From Bradyrhizobiaceae bacterium (GTDB lineage Bacteria; Pseudomonadota; Alphaproteobacteria; Rhizobiales; Xanthobacteraceae): 45,003 bases of DNA. Under the pieces are notes generated by a model. The model was not told where the DNA came from. It did not search any database and saw only the letters and a program-made list of their open reading frames with translations. The stretch spans positions 618,565-663,567 of the forward strand of contig RXJJ01000003.1 of the NCBI GenBank assembly GCA_003963145.1, given 5' to 3'. Positions 9,003-21,008 of this stretch are shown here, piece by piece (position 1 is the stretch's first letter; each line of letters starts with the position of its first letter). A program made the position numbers and the translations under genes.

Positions 9003-10255
9003 TGACCGTCGAACTCGTCACCTTCGGCTGCCGGCTGAACTTCGCCGAGTCCGAGACCATCCGGCGCGAGGCTGTTGGCGCGGGTATCGATGACGCCATC
9101 GTGGTCAACACCTGCGCGGTGACGGGCGAGGCAGTGGCGCAGGCGCGCCAGTCGATCCGCAGATTGCGGCGCGAGCATCCCGGCAGGCGCATCGTCGTCA
9201 CCGGCTGTGCAGCGCAGACCGAATCCGACATGTTCGCCAGCATGCCGGAAGTCGATCGTGTGCTCGGCAATGACGAGAAGATGCGCGGCGCCGCCTGGCG
9301 TGCGACAAGACGCGCGTTCGATCTCGATGCCGAGGAAAAGATTGCGGTCGCCGACATCATGGCCGTGCGCGACATGTCACCGCATCTGGTCGATGGCTTC
9401 CAGAGCGGCCTGCCGCGCGTCTTCGTGCAGGTGCAGAACGGCTGCGACCATCGCTGCACCTTCTGCATCATTCCTTACGGGCGCGGCAATTCGCGCTCGG
9501 TGGCGATGGGTGCGGTGGTCGATCAGGTGCGCGCATTGGTCGAGGCGGGTCACGCGGAGATCGTGCTCACCGGCGTGGACCTGACGAGCTACGGCGCCGA
9601 CCTGCCGGGCGCGCCGAAACTTGGCGCGCTGATGAAGCAGATTCTCAGGCACGTGCCCGAACTGAAGCGGCTGCGGATATCGTCGATCGATTCCATCGAG
9701 GCCGACCGCGACCTGCTCGATGTCATCGCGACCGATGAGCGGCTGATGCCGCATCTGCATCTGTCGCTGCAGGCGGGCGACGATCTCATTCTCAAGCGGA
9801 TGAAGCGGCGTCACAGCCGCGCCGACGCGATGGAGTTTTGTAAACAGGTGCGGCGGCTGCGTCCCGGCATCGCTTTCGGGGCGGACATCATCGCGGGTTT
9901 TCCGACCGAAACGGAGGAGATGTTTTTGCAGTCCCTCGATCTGGTCGAGGAGTGCGATCTCACATTCCTGCACGTGTTTCCCTATTCACCGCGTCCCGGA
10001 ACACCGGCTGCAAAGATGCCGCAGGTCGATGGCCGCGTTATCAAGGAGCGTGCGAAACGTCTGCGGGCGCATGGCGAGGCGGCCTTCGGCCGCAGGCTTG
10101 AGTCCGACGCCGGCACGACACGCAGCGTATTGATCGAAAGCGCGACGCAAGGCCGCACCGAACATTTCATGCCGGTGGCGATTGCGGGCGGCCGTCCCGG
10201 CGATGTTCGGGTGATGAAAATGGCCGGTCACGACGGCGCGCGGCTGCTGGTTTAG
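9002..10255 (+). CDS. mtaB: tRNA t6A37 methylthiotransferase MtaB
   Basis: Radical SAM enzyme that adds a methylthio group to N6-threonylcarbamoyladenosine at position 37 of ANN-decoding tRNAs. 417 residues from the ATG overlapping the dapF stop. The UPF0004 domain supplies three Cys (FGCRLNFAESE, VNTCAVTGEA, VTGCAAQTE) for one 4Fe-4S cluster; the radical SAM triad is GCDHRCTFCIIPYGRG. A TRAM-like tail (RSVLIESATQGRTEHFMPV) ends the protein. MtaB rather than MiaB is favoured by the sequence around the radical SAM motif and by the dapF neighbour. Its 3' end overlaps the convergent pseudouridine synthase gene by 4 bp. Confidence 0.94.
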   Translation: MTVELVTFGCRLNFAESETIRREAVGAGIDDAIVVNTCAVTGEAVAQARQSIRRLRREHPGRRIVVTGCAAQTESDMFASMPEVDRVLGNDEKMRGAAWRATRRAFDLDAEEKIAVADIMAVRDMSPHLVDGFQSGLPRVFVQVQNGCDHRCTFCIIPYGRGNSRSVAMGAVVDQVRALVEAGHAEIVLTGVDLTSYGADLPGAPKLGALMKQILRHVPELKRLRISSIDSIEADRDLLDVIATDERLMPHLHLSLQAGDDLILKRMKRRHSRADAMEFCKQVRRLRPGIAFGADIIAGFPTETEEMFLQSLDLVEECDLTFLHVFPYSPRPGTPAAKMPQVDGRVIKERAKRLRAHGEAAFGRRLESDAGTTRSVLIESATQGRTEHFMPVAIAGGRPGDVRVMKMAGHDGARLLV

Positions 10256-10998
10256 GCGGCGGTGGTCTGCTCAACCGGCGGGACTTCTTCGCCATTCCAT
10301 CCGCAGGCTCGCAACCGCTCCTGCAAATGCGGCGGTACCGGTGCCTTGACGCGCACCGGCGGCTTGTTCTTTGACAGTGGAATGACGATCTCGCGCGCAT
10401 GCAGATGCAGGCTCGGCTCACCGAAGCGCGGTCCGTTGCCGTAGATGTTATCGCCGACGATGGGAAAGCCCGACGCCGCGCAATGCACCCGCAATTGATG
10501 CGTGCGGCCGGTGACGGGCTCCAGCGCCAGCCACGTCAGGCTCTCGCCACTTTGCCCCGTACCGCGGCCCATCACTTTCCACTTCGACAAGGACGGCAGC
10601 CCGTTCGGATCCGGCTTCTGCCACCAGCCGCGCTCGGCATCGAGCCGCCCGAGCGGAATATCGATCTCGCCTTCGTTCTCTGCGGGACCGCCCTCAACAA
10701 CGGCCCAGTAGGTCTTCGAGACCTTGCCGTGCTTGAACAGCAACCCGAGAGACGCGGTGGCCTTGCGATGCCGTCCCAGCACGAGACAGCCGGAGGTGTC
10801 GCGGTCGAGCCGGTGCGCCAGAACCGGTGGGCGCGGCAGGCCATAGCGCAACGCATCGAACGAGGCTTCGAGATTGGGCCCGCCTTTTGGCCCCTTGTGC
10901 ACGGCGATCCCGGCCGGCTTGTCGATCACCAGCATCAGGCCGTCGCGATGAAGCACGCGGGCCTGCATTTCCTCGAAGGTCGGTTGCGGCGTATCCAT
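10252..10998 (-). CDS. RluA-family pseudouridine synthase
   Basis: 248 residues. The catalytic motif AHRLDRDTSGCLVLGR carries the nucleophilic Asp, with IDKPAGIAVHKGPKGG near the N terminus and VTGRTHQLRVHCAASGFPIVGD near the C terminus, all standard for RluA/RluC/RluD-type enzymes. No S4 domain precedes the catalytic domain, so a RluA/TruC-like member acting on rRNA or tRNA is likely, but the target site cannot be told. Convergent with mtaB and divergent from ftsY with 70 bp between starts. Confidence 0.9.
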   Translation of the reverse strand: MDTPQPTFEEMQARVLHRDGLMLVIDKPAGIAVHKGPKGGPNLEASFDALRYGLPRPPVLAHRLDRDTSGCLVLGRHRKATASLGLLFKHGKVSKTYWAVVEGGPAENEGEIDIPLGRLDAERGWWQKPDPNGLPSLSKWKVMGRGTGQSGESLTWLALEPVTGRTHQLRVHCAASGFPIVGDNIYGNGPRFGEPSLHLHAREIVIPLSKNKPPVRVKAPVPPHLQERLRACGWNGEEVPPVEQTTAA

Positions 10999-11068
10999 GA
11001 ATAAAGGCGACTTTCGCTTTTGGCACTAACCGGGTAACACACGGCTCCCTTTGTTGACAGTTTGCATC

Positions 11069-12031
11069 ATGACAGACGGCGCGCAGGAACTGGAGAAAAA
11101 AGGCTGGTGGGCGCGATTGTCCGCCGGACTGAAACGCACCTCCGGCTCGATCGGTGGCGCGGTCGCCGATCTCGTTACCAAGCGCAAGCTCGATCGCACG
11201 ATGCTGGAGGATATCGAGGACGTGCTGTTGCGCGCGGACCTTGGAACCGACGTGGCCTCCCGTATTGCCGAGCGGATTTCGGATGGCCGCTACGACAAGG
11301 GTCTGTCGGCCGAGGATGTGCAATCCATCATCGCGGCGGAAGTCGAGAAGGTGCTCGCGCCGGTGGCGAAGCCGCTTGTGATCGACGAGGGCAGAAAGCC
11401 GTTCGTCATTCTGGTCGTCGGCGTCAATGGGTCGGGAAAGACCACGACCATCGGCAAGCTCGCCGCAAAATTTTCCGCCGAAGGCCGCAGGGTGATGCTG
11501 GCTGCGGGCGACACGTTCCGCGCCGCCGCCATCGAACAGCTCAAGGTCTGGGGCGATCGTACAAAGGTACCCGTGATCGCGCGCGCGCATGGCTCGGATT
11601 CGGCGAGCCTTGCCTTCGAAGCCGTGGAGGCGGCGAAGGCGGACGGCCGCGACGTGCTTTTGATCGATACCGCCGGCCGCCTGCAGAACAAGACAGAACT
11701 GATGGTCGAGCTTGAGAAGGTCGCGCGTGTCGTCAAGAAGATCGATGCGACCGCGCCGCATGCCGTTCTGCTGGTTCTCGACGCGACGGTCGGCCAGAAC
11801 GCGCTGTCTCAGGTCGAGGCGTTCGGCAAGACAGCCGGCGTGACGGGTCTTGTCATGACGAAGCTGGACGGCACGGCGCGGGGCGGTATTCTTGTTGCGC
11901 TGTCGGAGAAATACAAATTGCCGGTGCATTTCATCGGCGTCGGCGAGGCTATCGACGATCTTGCGCCGTTTACCGCGCATGATTTCGCAAGAGCCCTCGC
12001 GGGATTGGCGATAGCAGGAAAAAGCGAATGA
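11069..12031 (+). CDS. ftsY: Signal recognition particle receptor FtsY
   Basis: Membrane-associated SRP receptor GTPase, partner of Ffh. 320 residues from ATG 11069; an in-frame TTG lies 18 bp upstream but the ATG fits the family. The short N-terminal region ([20 protein letters not shown]) replaces the long acidic A domain of E. coli, as in many alphaproteobacteria. NG domain: P-loop [48 protein letters not shown] and the closing [12 protein letters not shown]. It overlaps the ispZ start by 4 bp (ATGA). Confidence 0.97.
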   Translation: MTDGAQELEKKGWWARLSAGLKRTSGSIGGAVADLVTKRKLDRTMLEDIEDVLLRADLGTDVASRIAERISDGRYDKGLSAEDVQSIIAAEVEKVLAPVAKPLVIDEGRKPFVILVVGVNGSGKTTTIGKLAAKFSAEGRRVMLAAGDTFRAAAIEQLKVWGDRTKVPVIARAHGSDSASLAFEAVEAAKADGRDVLLIDTAGRLQNKTELMVELEKVARVVKKIDATAPHAVLLVLDATVGQNALSQVEAFGKTAGVTGLVMTKLDGTARGGILVALSEKYKLPVHFIGVGEAIDDLAPFTAHDFARALAGLAIAGKSE

Positions 12032-12642
12032 ACGACATGCCCAAACGGCCCGAGCCTCACCCGTTTTTCAAGCTTGCGACCGAGCTCGGTCCGCTGCTCG
12101 TGTTCTTCGTCGCCAACGCGAAGTTTCACCTGTTTGTCGCCACCGGCGCTTTCATGGTGGCGATCGTGGCGGCGATTATTGCCTCTTACGTGGTGACGCG
12201 GCATGTGCCGCTGATGGCGCTGATCACCGCGGTGATTGTGCTGGTGTTCGGTTCGCTGACGCTGTTTTTCCATGACGAGACCTTCATCAAGATCAAGCCG
12301 ACCGTCATCTACGCGCTGTTCAGCGCCACGCTGTTCATCGGCCTTCTTTTCGGCCGCTCGTTCATCGCCATCATGTTCGATCAGGTGTTCAACCTGACGG
12401 CGCATGGCTGGAAACTTCTGACCATCCGCTGGGCGCTCTTCTTTGCCGCAATGGCGGTTTTGAACGAAATCGTCTGGCGCACCCAGAGCACGGATATCTG
12501 GGTGACGTTCAAGGCATTCGGCGTGATTCCAATCACGGCGATTTTCGCGGTGACGCAGATGACGCTCGTGAAGCGCTACAGCATCGAACCGGCCACGGAC
12601 GAAGCGAGCGACATCGAGCGCGGGGATGTTTCAAAAGGCTGA
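12028..12642 (+). CDS. ispZ: Inner membrane septation protein (YciB/IspZ family)
   Basis: 204 residues, polytopic inner-membrane protein of the YciB/intracellular septation protein A family, linked to cell-envelope and division integrity in enterobacteria; the molecular role is not settled. It starts with [22 protein letters not shown], the family signature, and has about five membrane segments (for example [15 protein letters not shown] and [17 protein letters not shown]), plus [16 protein letters not shown]. Translationally coupled to ftsY by a 4-bp overlap, the usual Rhizobiales arrangement. Confidence 0.93.
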   Translation: MNDMPKRPEPHPFFKLATELGPLLVFFVANAKFHLFVATGAFMVAIVAAIIASYVVTRHVPLMALITAVIVLVFGSLTLFFHDETFIKIKPTVIYALFSATLFIGLLFGRSFIAIMFDQVFNLTAHGWKLLTIRWALFFAAMAVLNEIVWRTQSTDIWVTFKAFGVIPITAIFAVTQMTLVKRYSIEPATDEASDIERGDVSKG

Positions 12643-12651
12643 AACGAAAAA

Positions 12652-12675
12652 CGCACCGGCCACGAGGCCGGTGCG
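12652..12675. terminator. Terminator between ispZ and the HHH-protein gene
   Basis: Perfect 10-bp stem CGCACCGGCC / GGCCGGTGCG with loop ACGA. On the minus strand it is followed by TTTTTCGTTTC, a good U-tract, so it chiefly ends the convergent HHH-protein transcript. On the plus strand the following TCGATATTTG is weaker but may serve ispZ. Confidence 0.75.
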
Positions 12676-12700
12676 TCGATATTTGTCATCGCGAAAAGAA

Positions 12701-13075
12701 CTACTTCTGCTTGGCGATGATCTGGTCCTTGATCTCGGCGTACATCTTTTCTGTGATGATCTTCTTGGATACCAGATCGTCCTTGCCCTTGTAGGGGCGG
12801 CCCTTGATGATTTCGGCGGCGTGGACCTTGCCGATGCCTTTCAGGGCCTCGAGATCGGCGGCGCTCGCCGAATTTATGTCGATCAGCTCCTTCTTCGGCT
12901 CTGCTTTGGCGGCCGGCGCCATTTTGTCAGCCTTCGCCGCCGGGGCCATGGCAGACGGGGGGGCCGTCTTCGTGCCGGTGGCGGGCTGGGTAGCCTGGGC
13001 GAACAGCGGAGACGCTGAAAGCAGGCCGAGGGCCAGCGTGGCGGCGGTCAGGGAAGCGAATTTAGAGTAGCTCAT
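12701..13075 (-). CDS. Exported helix-hairpin-helix protein (ComEA-like domain)
   Basis: 124 residues. Signal peptide (SLTAATLALGLLSASPLFAQA), an Ala/Lys/Pro-rich linker (KADKMAPAAKAEPKKE), then one helix-hairpin-helix unit: LIDINSASAADLEALKGIGK followed by HAAEIIKGRPYKGKDDLVSKKII. The domain matches ComEA-type non-specific DNA binding, so a periplasmic DNA-binding role is conceivable; no competence genes are nearby. It stands alone, with a terminator just after it. Confidence 0.85.
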   Translation of the reverse strand: MSYSKFASLTAATLALGLLSASPLFAQATQPATGTKTAPPSAMAPAAKADKMAPAAKAEPKKELIDINSASAADLEALKGIGKVHAAEIIKGRPYKGKDDLVSKKIITEKMYAEIKDQIIAKQK

Positions 13076-13291
13076 CGAAGTGTCCCTCCAAGGACGATCA
13101 TTGCGGTGATTGCAACGCGCTCAACCTAGGTGCGGATTTGTGGCTGCGCCATGGGCTGAAAATGAACGGCAGATAAATCCGCCAAATTATTTTGGCCCTG
13201 CCTATCCCCGAAAGGCGGCTTGCGTTATCAGTCCGGCGGAAATTGCCGCACTGCCGCACCGTTTGTCCGCTTCGTCCCGAGACTTTTGAAA

Positions 13292-14179
13292 ATGTCATCC
13301 TCCCACGGAGCCCTCCGCAGATTCGTCACGGCCATCAACGGCAACAGGCTGGTCCGGGCCGCCAAGGACGCGCGAAACGATCTGATCGACCGGCGCTTTC
13401 GCGCATCGGGCCACGAGGAGCGCGACCGCTTTCTCGGGCAATTCAAACCAAAATCCGGCTTTGTCGTTTTCGCGATCGCTTTCAACACGCCCTGGGTCGT
13501 CGATCTTCTGACAGCGGCGTGGGGCAAATACGTCACCGATGCCGATCTCGTCGTCGTGGACAATTCGAAGAAGCCGGAAGCCCGCGCGCGTCATCGCGAC
13601 ATCTGCCTGCGCCGCAATATTGCCTATTGCGAATTGCCGCCAAATCCGGAGTGGAATCCGAACCGCTCCCACGCGATCTCGATGAACTGGATTTACTACA
13701 ATCTTGTCAGGCGAATTCAGCCGGACCTGTTCGGCTTTGTTGATCACGATTGTTTCCCGGTCGCGCCGGTCTCGCCCGCCCGCTGGGTGGAGGGAAAGAC
13801 GGTGTTTGGTCTGCGCCTCAAATCCCTCGTCGATGCGAGCTGCTGGTATCTGTGGGCCGGCTTCTGCTTTTTCGACTTCGGCAAACTCAAGGACCGCGCG
13901 TTCAACTTCAAGCACGACTACCCGCTTCGGATGGACACCGGCGGCAAGAACTGGCAGCCGGTCTATTCCACGCTGACGGCGGATCAGGCCGGCGCGGCGG
14001 GGGAAAAGAGGATCGAGGATGACGGCCTGCGCGAACATATTCTCGCAGACACGTTCAATCATATCGGCAGCGTGTCCTATCGGTCCGACCTTCGCGACGA
14101 CGAGCGCCGCCGCAAGCTCTCGGAGTTCATGTGGGACAAGTATATCGGCGTTGACGTGCCCAGGATCGCTCAGCCGTAA
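13292..14179 (+). CDS. Glycosyltransferase-like protein (GT-A-type), function unknown
   Basis: 295 residues from ATG 13292; the open frame extends 24 codons further but that part looks non-coding. Segments suggest a nucleotide-sugar transferase of GT-A fold: FVVFAIAFNTPWVVDLL (start of the first strand), DADLVVVDNSKK (second strand), a DXD-like DHD at about 151-153 in DLFGFVDHDCFPVAP, and WLWAG-like aromatic residues in a later block (DASCWYLWAGFCFFDFGKL). There is no signal peptide or membrane segment. No sugar-biosynthesis gene lies nearby, so the acceptor is unknown. It ends 9 bp from the convergent ccmG gene. Confidence 0.65.
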   Translation: MSSSHGALRRFVTAINGNRLVRAAKDARNDLIDRRFRASGHEERDRFLGQFKPKSGFVVFAIAFNTPWVVDLLTAAWGKYVTDADLVVVDNSKKPEARARHRDICLRRNIAYCELPPNPEWNPNRSHAISMNWIYYNLVRRIQPDLFGFVDHDCFPVAPVSPARWVEGKTVFGLRLKSLVDASCWYLWAGFCFFDFGKLKDRAFNFKHDYPLRMDTGGKNWQPVYSTLTADQAGAAGEKRIEDDGLREHILADTFNHIGSVSYRSDLRDDERRRKLSEFMWDKYIGVDVPRIAQP

Positions 14180-14188
14180 AGCAACGGC

Positions 14189-14776
14189 CTAGGACGCGCC
14201 GCCGAGCGCCTTGTCGATCTGCGGCCGCAGTACGCTGTCGATATTGTCCGGTGTGATCGGCCCGATCAGCTTGTAGGCGATGGCGCCGTCGCGTCCGATG
14301 ATGAACGTCTCCGGAACGCCATAGACGCCCCATTCAATCGCAGCGCGGCCGTTGGCGTCGGCGCCGACGGCGGCGAAGGGATTGCCGTAGCGGCCAAGAA
14401 AGCGGCGGGCGTTGTCCGGTGCGTCCTTGTAGTTGAGGCCGGCAAGACGGATGCGTTTGTCCTGCGACAGTTTCAGCAAAAGCGGCGCTTCCTCATGGCA
14501 GGGCACGCACCATGACGCCCATACGTTGAGGATCGTGACCTGCCCCTTGAACATCGAGGGATCGAGGCCCGGCACCGGAGCGCCATTCGCCGTCAGCCCC
14601 TCAAGCGGCGGCAGACTGGTTTGCGGCGCAGGGCGTCCGATCAGGGCCGAGGGAATGCGCGAGGGATCGCCCGCGCCGAGCCCGTACCAGAACAGGATCG
14701 CCAGACTTGCGAAGGTCAGTAACGGCAGGAGCAAAAGCCAGGAGCGGCGTTTCACGGGAGTGGCTTCCGCGCTCAT
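14189..14776 (-). CDS. ccmG: Cytochrome c maturation thiol-disulfide oxidoreductase CcmG/DsbE
   Basis: Membrane-anchored periplasmic thioredoxin-fold protein that keeps apocytochrome c cysteines reduced for haem attachment. 195 residues: N-terminal anchor ([21 protein letters not shown]), then [18 protein letters not shown] with the redox CVPC pair, and [20 protein letters not shown] with the cis-Pro. Last gene of the ccmABCDG operon; its ATG overlaps the ccmD stop (ATGA). Confidence 0.96.
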   Translation of the reverse strand: MSAEATPVKRRSWLLLLPLLTFASLAILFWYGLGAGDPSRIPSALIGRPAPQTSLPPLEGLTANGAPVPGLDPSMFKGQVTILNVWASWCVPCHEEAPLLLKLSQDKRIRLAGLNYKDAPDNARRFLGRYGNPFAAVGADANGRAAIEWGVYGVPETFIIGRDGAIAYKLIGPITPDNIDSVLRPQIDKALGGAS

Positions 14777-14955
14777 GTGTCACCGGCCTTCGCCGCCGAG
14801 CGCCGCGTCACGCCGCGTGCTTCAAGGTCGCGCAATGCATTTTGCTGGCGGCGCTGGTCTGCCGCGATCCACGCAATGAGTCCGAGCACCACAAGCGCGA
14901 CCAGCGCGTAGGAGGCCACGATGAAGCTGGCATAGGGACCGAGGGACATGGTCAT
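14773..14955 (-). CDS. ccmD: Haem exporter protein CcmD
   Basis: 60-residue single-pass membrane protein needed to release holo-CcmE from the CcmABC complex. It has one membrane segment ([20 protein letters not shown]) followed by a basic tail ([20 protein letters not shown]), the standard CcmD layout. Overlaps both neighbours by 4 bp, indicating tight translational coupling. Confidence 0.93.
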   Translation of the reverse strand: MTMSLGPYASFIVASYALVALVVLGLIAWIAADQRRQQNALRDLEARGVTRRSAAKAGDT

Positions 14956-15692
14956 GCCGGCCGCTGGGCCTGCATCATTTGCAGGCTTCGCACCCGCCGC
15001 CTCAGCACCTCGTTACGCATCGCGGCGAGATGAAGGGTGAAGAACAGAAGCGTGAAGCCCAGCGCCATGATGAGCAGCGGAATCAAAAACGCCTTGTCGA
15101 GCGTCGATCCGCTGGTGGTGAATATCGAGCCCTGATGCAGCGTATTCCACCAGTCGACCGAGAATTTGATGATCGGAATGTTGATCGCGCCGACGAGGGT
15201 GAGGATCGCGGCTGCGCGGGCTGCTCGCGAGGGATCCTCTACTGCGCGCCACAGCGCGATCAGGCCGAGATACATCAGGAACAGGATCAGCACCGAGGTC
15301 AGCCGGGCGTCCCATTGCCAGAAGGTGCCCCACATCGGGCGACCCCATAGCGAGCCCGTTACGAGGGCGAGAAAGGTGAACGCCGCACCGATCGGCGCGG
15401 CGGCCTTGGCTGCGACGTCGGCGAGCGGATGCCGCCACACCAGCGTGCCGAGCGCGGCCATGGTCATTACGCCCCAGACGAACATCGACAGCCACGCATT
15501 GGGCACGTGGATGAACATGATCTTCACGGTGGCGCCCTGCTGGTAATCGTCCGGTGCGGTCCATGCCTGATAAAGGCCGACGGCAAGGACGATGGCCGTC
15601 GCGGCGGCGAGCCACGGCAGCACCCGCGCCGTGAACGCGAGGAACCTTGTCGGATTGGCCAGGTCTGTCAGCTTCAGGTCGGCGAGCTTCAT
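14952..15692 (-). CDS. ccmC: Haem ABC transporter permease CcmC
   Basis: Six-span membrane protein that presents haem to CcmE in cytochrome c maturation. 246 residues. The tryptophan-rich periplasmic WWD-like loop is clear: [37 protein letters not shown] and [13 protein letters not shown] are also family blocks, with haem-ligand histidines in IHVP and LHQG. It lies 82 bp after ccmB, the largest gap in the operon. Confidence 0.96.
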   Translation of the reverse strand: MKLADLKLTDLANPTRFLAFTARVLPWLAAATAIVLAVGLYQAWTAPDDYQQGATVKIMFIHVPNAWLSMFVWGVMTMAALGTLVWRHPLADVAAKAAAPIGAAFTFLALVTGSLWGRPMWGTFWQWDARLTSVLILFLMYLGLIALWRAVEDPSRAARAAAILTLVGAINIPIIKFSVDWWNTLHQGSIFTTSGSTLDKAFLIPLLIMALGFTLLFFTLHLAAMRNEVLRRRVRSLQMMQAQRPA

Positions 15693-15774
15693 GTCGCGTC
15701 TGTGATAATCACCGCAATGGGCCGGCGCAATGCGCAGTGCATGTCATGTTTGATTTTCAATGTTCCCGCGCGCA

Positions 15775-16443
15775 TCAGTCCAGTCCTTGACGCAGGCTCG
15801 CGGCAGCGGCGAACGGTCCGATGACGAGGCTTGCCAGCGACAGTGCGCACAGGATGGAGAACGGCGCGTTCAAGAACGAATCCCCTCTGATCGCGGCGTC
15901 GGCGGCGGCGACTCCGAAAATCAGCACCGGGATTGACAGCGGCAGCACCAGCACCGCGAGCAGCAGGCCGCCACGGCGCAGCGTCACGGCCAGCGCCGCG
16001 CCGATCATGCCGGTGAAGGTCAGCGCCGGCGTGCCCGCAAGCAGGGTCAGCGCCACCGCGAGCGTCGCGCGGGGCTCGAGATTGAGCAGCAAACCGAGCA
16101 CCGGCGTGGCAACGATCAGCGGCAGGCCGCTCGCGATCCAGTGCGCGACGGCCTTTGCCGCGCAGCTCAATTCCAGCGAGGTTCGGCTCATGACCAGAAG
16201 ATCGAGCGAGCCATCATTCTGATCGGCGGTGAACAGGCGTTCCAATGTGAGCAGGCTTGCGAGCAGCGCGCCCAGCCATAGCACCGCCGGTCCGAGCCGG
16301 TTGAGCAGCGGCAGGTCGGGGCCGATCGCAAACGGCATCAGCACCACCACGGTCAGGAAAAACAGGACGCCGATCAGCGCCCCGCCCCCGGCGCGCAGCG
16401 CGACGCGTAGTTCGCGGCGCAGCAGGGCCATTAGAGCGCTCAT
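15775..16443 (-). CDS. ccmB: Haem exporter protein CcmB
   Basis: Permease subunit pairing with the CcmA ATPase in the CcmABCD complex. 222 residues, about six membrane segments (for example [19 protein letters not shown] and [20 protein letters not shown]). The conserved N-terminal [12 protein letters not shown] and [20 protein letters not shown] are present. Starts within the ccmA stop (4-bp overlap). Confidence 0.95.
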   Translation of the reverse strand: MSALMALLRRELRVALRAGGGALIGVLFFLTVVVLMPFAIGPDLPLLNRLGPAVLWLGALLASLLTLERLFTADQNDGSLDLLVMSRTSLELSCAAKAVAHWIASGLPLIVATPVLGLLLNLEPRATLAVALTLLAGTPALTFTGMIGAALAVTLRRGGLLLAVLVLPLSIPVLIFGVAAADAAIRGDSFLNAPFSILCALSLASLVIGPFAAAASLRQGLD

Positions 16444-17042
16444 GCCGCAGCTCCAATCCGCAATTCGTCGGCGGCGACTCCCAGCGGCCCGTGCGTCGCC
16501 GCGATAATGAGCCCACCGTCCCCGAGATGCGCGCGCATCAGCGCGGTGAACAGGTTCTGCCCCTCGGCGTCGAGTGCCGATGCCGGCTCGTCCAGAAGCC
16601 AGATCGGGCGTCGAACCGCGAGAAGCCGCGCCATCGACAGCCGCCGCCGCTGCCCGGCCGACAAAAAAGCGGCGGGGAAATCGGCGGCATGGGCAAGGCC
16701 CGCCGCCGCGAGGCTTTCGGCAACGCCGGCGCGCCCGCCGCCCAGAAACTCATTCCAGAATTCGAGATTTTCGCGCACGCTCAGCGCGCCTTTGATCGGA
16801 TCGCGATGGCCGAGATAATGCGCCTGCTCGCCGAGCGTCAGCTCGCGTTCGCCGCCTTCGAGGACGATCTCGCCGTCCGCCTGCGGCAAAAGACCGGCGA
16901 TGATCCGCAGCAGCGAGGATTTGCCCGCGCCGTTGGCGCCCGTTACAGCCAGCGCCCTGCCTGCCGCGACATCGAACCCAAGTCCCGCGAAAACATGCCG
17001 TTCGCCGCGCACGCATGTGACGTTCCGCCCGAAAAGCCGCAT
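16440..17042 (-). CDS. ccmA: Cytochrome c biogenesis ATP-binding protein CcmA
   Basis: ABC-type ATPase of the CcmABCD complex; ATP hydrolysis releases holo-CcmE. 200 residues. Walker [19 protein letters not shown], signature [14 protein letters not shown] and Walker [13 protein letters not shown] are all intact; the protein begins [21 protein letters not shown]. First gene of the operon; its promoter should lie in the 227 bp shared with acnA. Confidence 0.96.
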   Translation of the reverse strand: MRLFGRNVTCVRGERHVFAGLGFDVAAGRALAVTGANGAGKSSLLRIIAGLLPQADGEIVLEGGERELTLGEQAHYLGHRDPIKGALSVRENLEFWNEFLGGGRAGVAESLAAAGLAHAADFPAAFLSAGQRRRLSMARLLAVRRPIWLLDEPASALDAEGQNLFTALMRAHLGDGGLIIAATHGPLGVAADELRIGAAA

Positions 17043-17269
17043 GTGAAATAACCGATGGACCTAATTGGAGAGCACAGTCCGCTCAACATACCAGCATGGC
17101 GAACAGCCGAAGAGACCATTGTCGTGTGGCGGTGAGGTTGGAAAGATTCTATAAAACCGGAACTTGGTGCAGCACACAACTCACCCAAAACGGGACCGGC
17201 GGGAGGGGACTCGAACGGTACCTTTATACTCCTTATGTTTCAATCCTCATCCAACTCGGGAATTCGTAC

Positions 17270-19990
<2,721 letters not shown>

Positions 19991-20051
19991 GCTGCGGCGG
20001 GGAAAACGCATCCGTGAACAGCCTCACCGCGACGTGAATGGCAGGTGACAG

Positions 20052-20079
20052 GAGGGCGGCCTAGAAAAAGGCCGCCCTC
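20052..20079 (+). terminator. acnA terminator
   Basis: Perfect 11-bp stem GAGGGCGGCCT / AGGCCGCCCTC with loop AGAAAA, followed by TTCTTTG, 61 bp after the acnA stop. Confidence 0.85.
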
Positions 20080-20185
20080 TTCTTTGAAGGCAAGGCATTT
20101 TGGAATTTCAGGATCCGCTGTGACTGCTCTGCCCATCAACGCAAATCGGACCGCGCTTCTCGGCGCGCGGAGCGGCGTTGTGTGC

Positions 20186-20920
20186 ATGAGAGGATTGCTG
20201 GCGGTGGCCACTGCCGTCATCGCCATGATGGCCGCGACCGCATCGTCGTCCGCGGCCGATCCCAAAGCCGTCATTGAACTTTTCACCTCGCAGGGCTGTT
20301 CCTCCTGTCCGCCGGCAGACAAGACGCTCGGTGAACTGGCGAAGGACTCCTCGCTGATCGCGCTCAGCCTGCCGATCGATTACTGGGACTATCTCGGCTG
20401 GAAAGACACGCTGGCGGATTCGCGTTTCAGCGCGCGCCAGAAGGCCTATTCGGCGATGCGCGGCGACCGCGAGGTCTATACGCCGCAGGCCGTCATTAAT
20501 GGCATGGTGCATGTCATCGGCAGCGACCGTGCCGGTATCGAGGCGGCCGTCGCCCGGACGCGCGCCGATCAGAGCGTGATGCGGGTGCCCGTCACCCTGG
20601 CGAAGGAAGGCAACCATCTCAACGTATCGGTTGCCGCAAGCAGCAATCACGACCACGGCGAGGTCTGGGTTTGCGCGATTTCGAAGTCGGTGCCGATCAC
20701 CATTGGCCGCGGTGAAAATCGCGGACAGCAGATCGTCTATCACAACGTCGTCCGCAACATGCTCAAGGTCGCCGACTGGGATGGCAAGGCCGGTAACTGG
20801 ACCGTGCCTCTGGAAAACATTTCCCGCGAGGGCATCGATGCCGCCGCCGTTTACGTGCAGGACGGCAGCCGCGACAAGCCGGGGCCGATGCTCGGCGCCG
20901 CCTATACATCCCTGAACTGA
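20186..20920 (+). CDS. DUF1223 thioredoxin-like exported protein
   Basis: 244 residues from the ATG at 20186, giving signal peptide MRGLLAVATAVIAMMAATAS; a GTG at 20120 with AGGA upstream would add 22 residues. The mature part starts KAVIELFTSQGCSSCPPADK, with a CSSC pair in thioredoxin-like position, then LPIDYWDYLGWKDTLADSRF and YTPQAVINGMVHVIGSDR, the DUF1223 signatures. Probably a periplasmic thiol/disulfide or metal-related protein; function is not established. It stands between the acnA terminator and a gene-free stretch. Confidence 0.85.
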   Translation: MRGLLAVATAVIAMMAATASSSAADPKAVIELFTSQGCSSCPPADKTLGELAKDSSLIALSLPIDYWDYLGWKDTLADSRFSARQKAYSAMRGDREVYTPQAVINGMVHVIGSDRAGIEAAVARTRADQSVMRVPVTLAKEGNHLNVSVAASSNHDHGEVWVCAISKSVPITIGRGENRGQQIVYHNVVRNMLKVADWDGKAGNWTVPLENISREGIDAAAVYVQDGSRDKPGPMLGAAYTSLN

Positions 20921-20944
20921 TCCGAATCGTTTTGGGCGGAGGTG

Positions 20945-20972
20945 CCGGCTCATTCGGGGACGCCGGATTTTT
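20945..20972 (+). terminator. Possible terminator of the DUF1223 gene
   Basis: Short stem CCGGC / GCCGG with a 12-nt loop, followed by ATTTTTG, 25 bp after the stop codon. The stem is only 5 bp, so this is tentative. Confidence 0.35.
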
Positions 20973-21008
20973 GCGTTCGGCCTGGCCGGGGACCGGCTTT
21001 CCGCAAAC

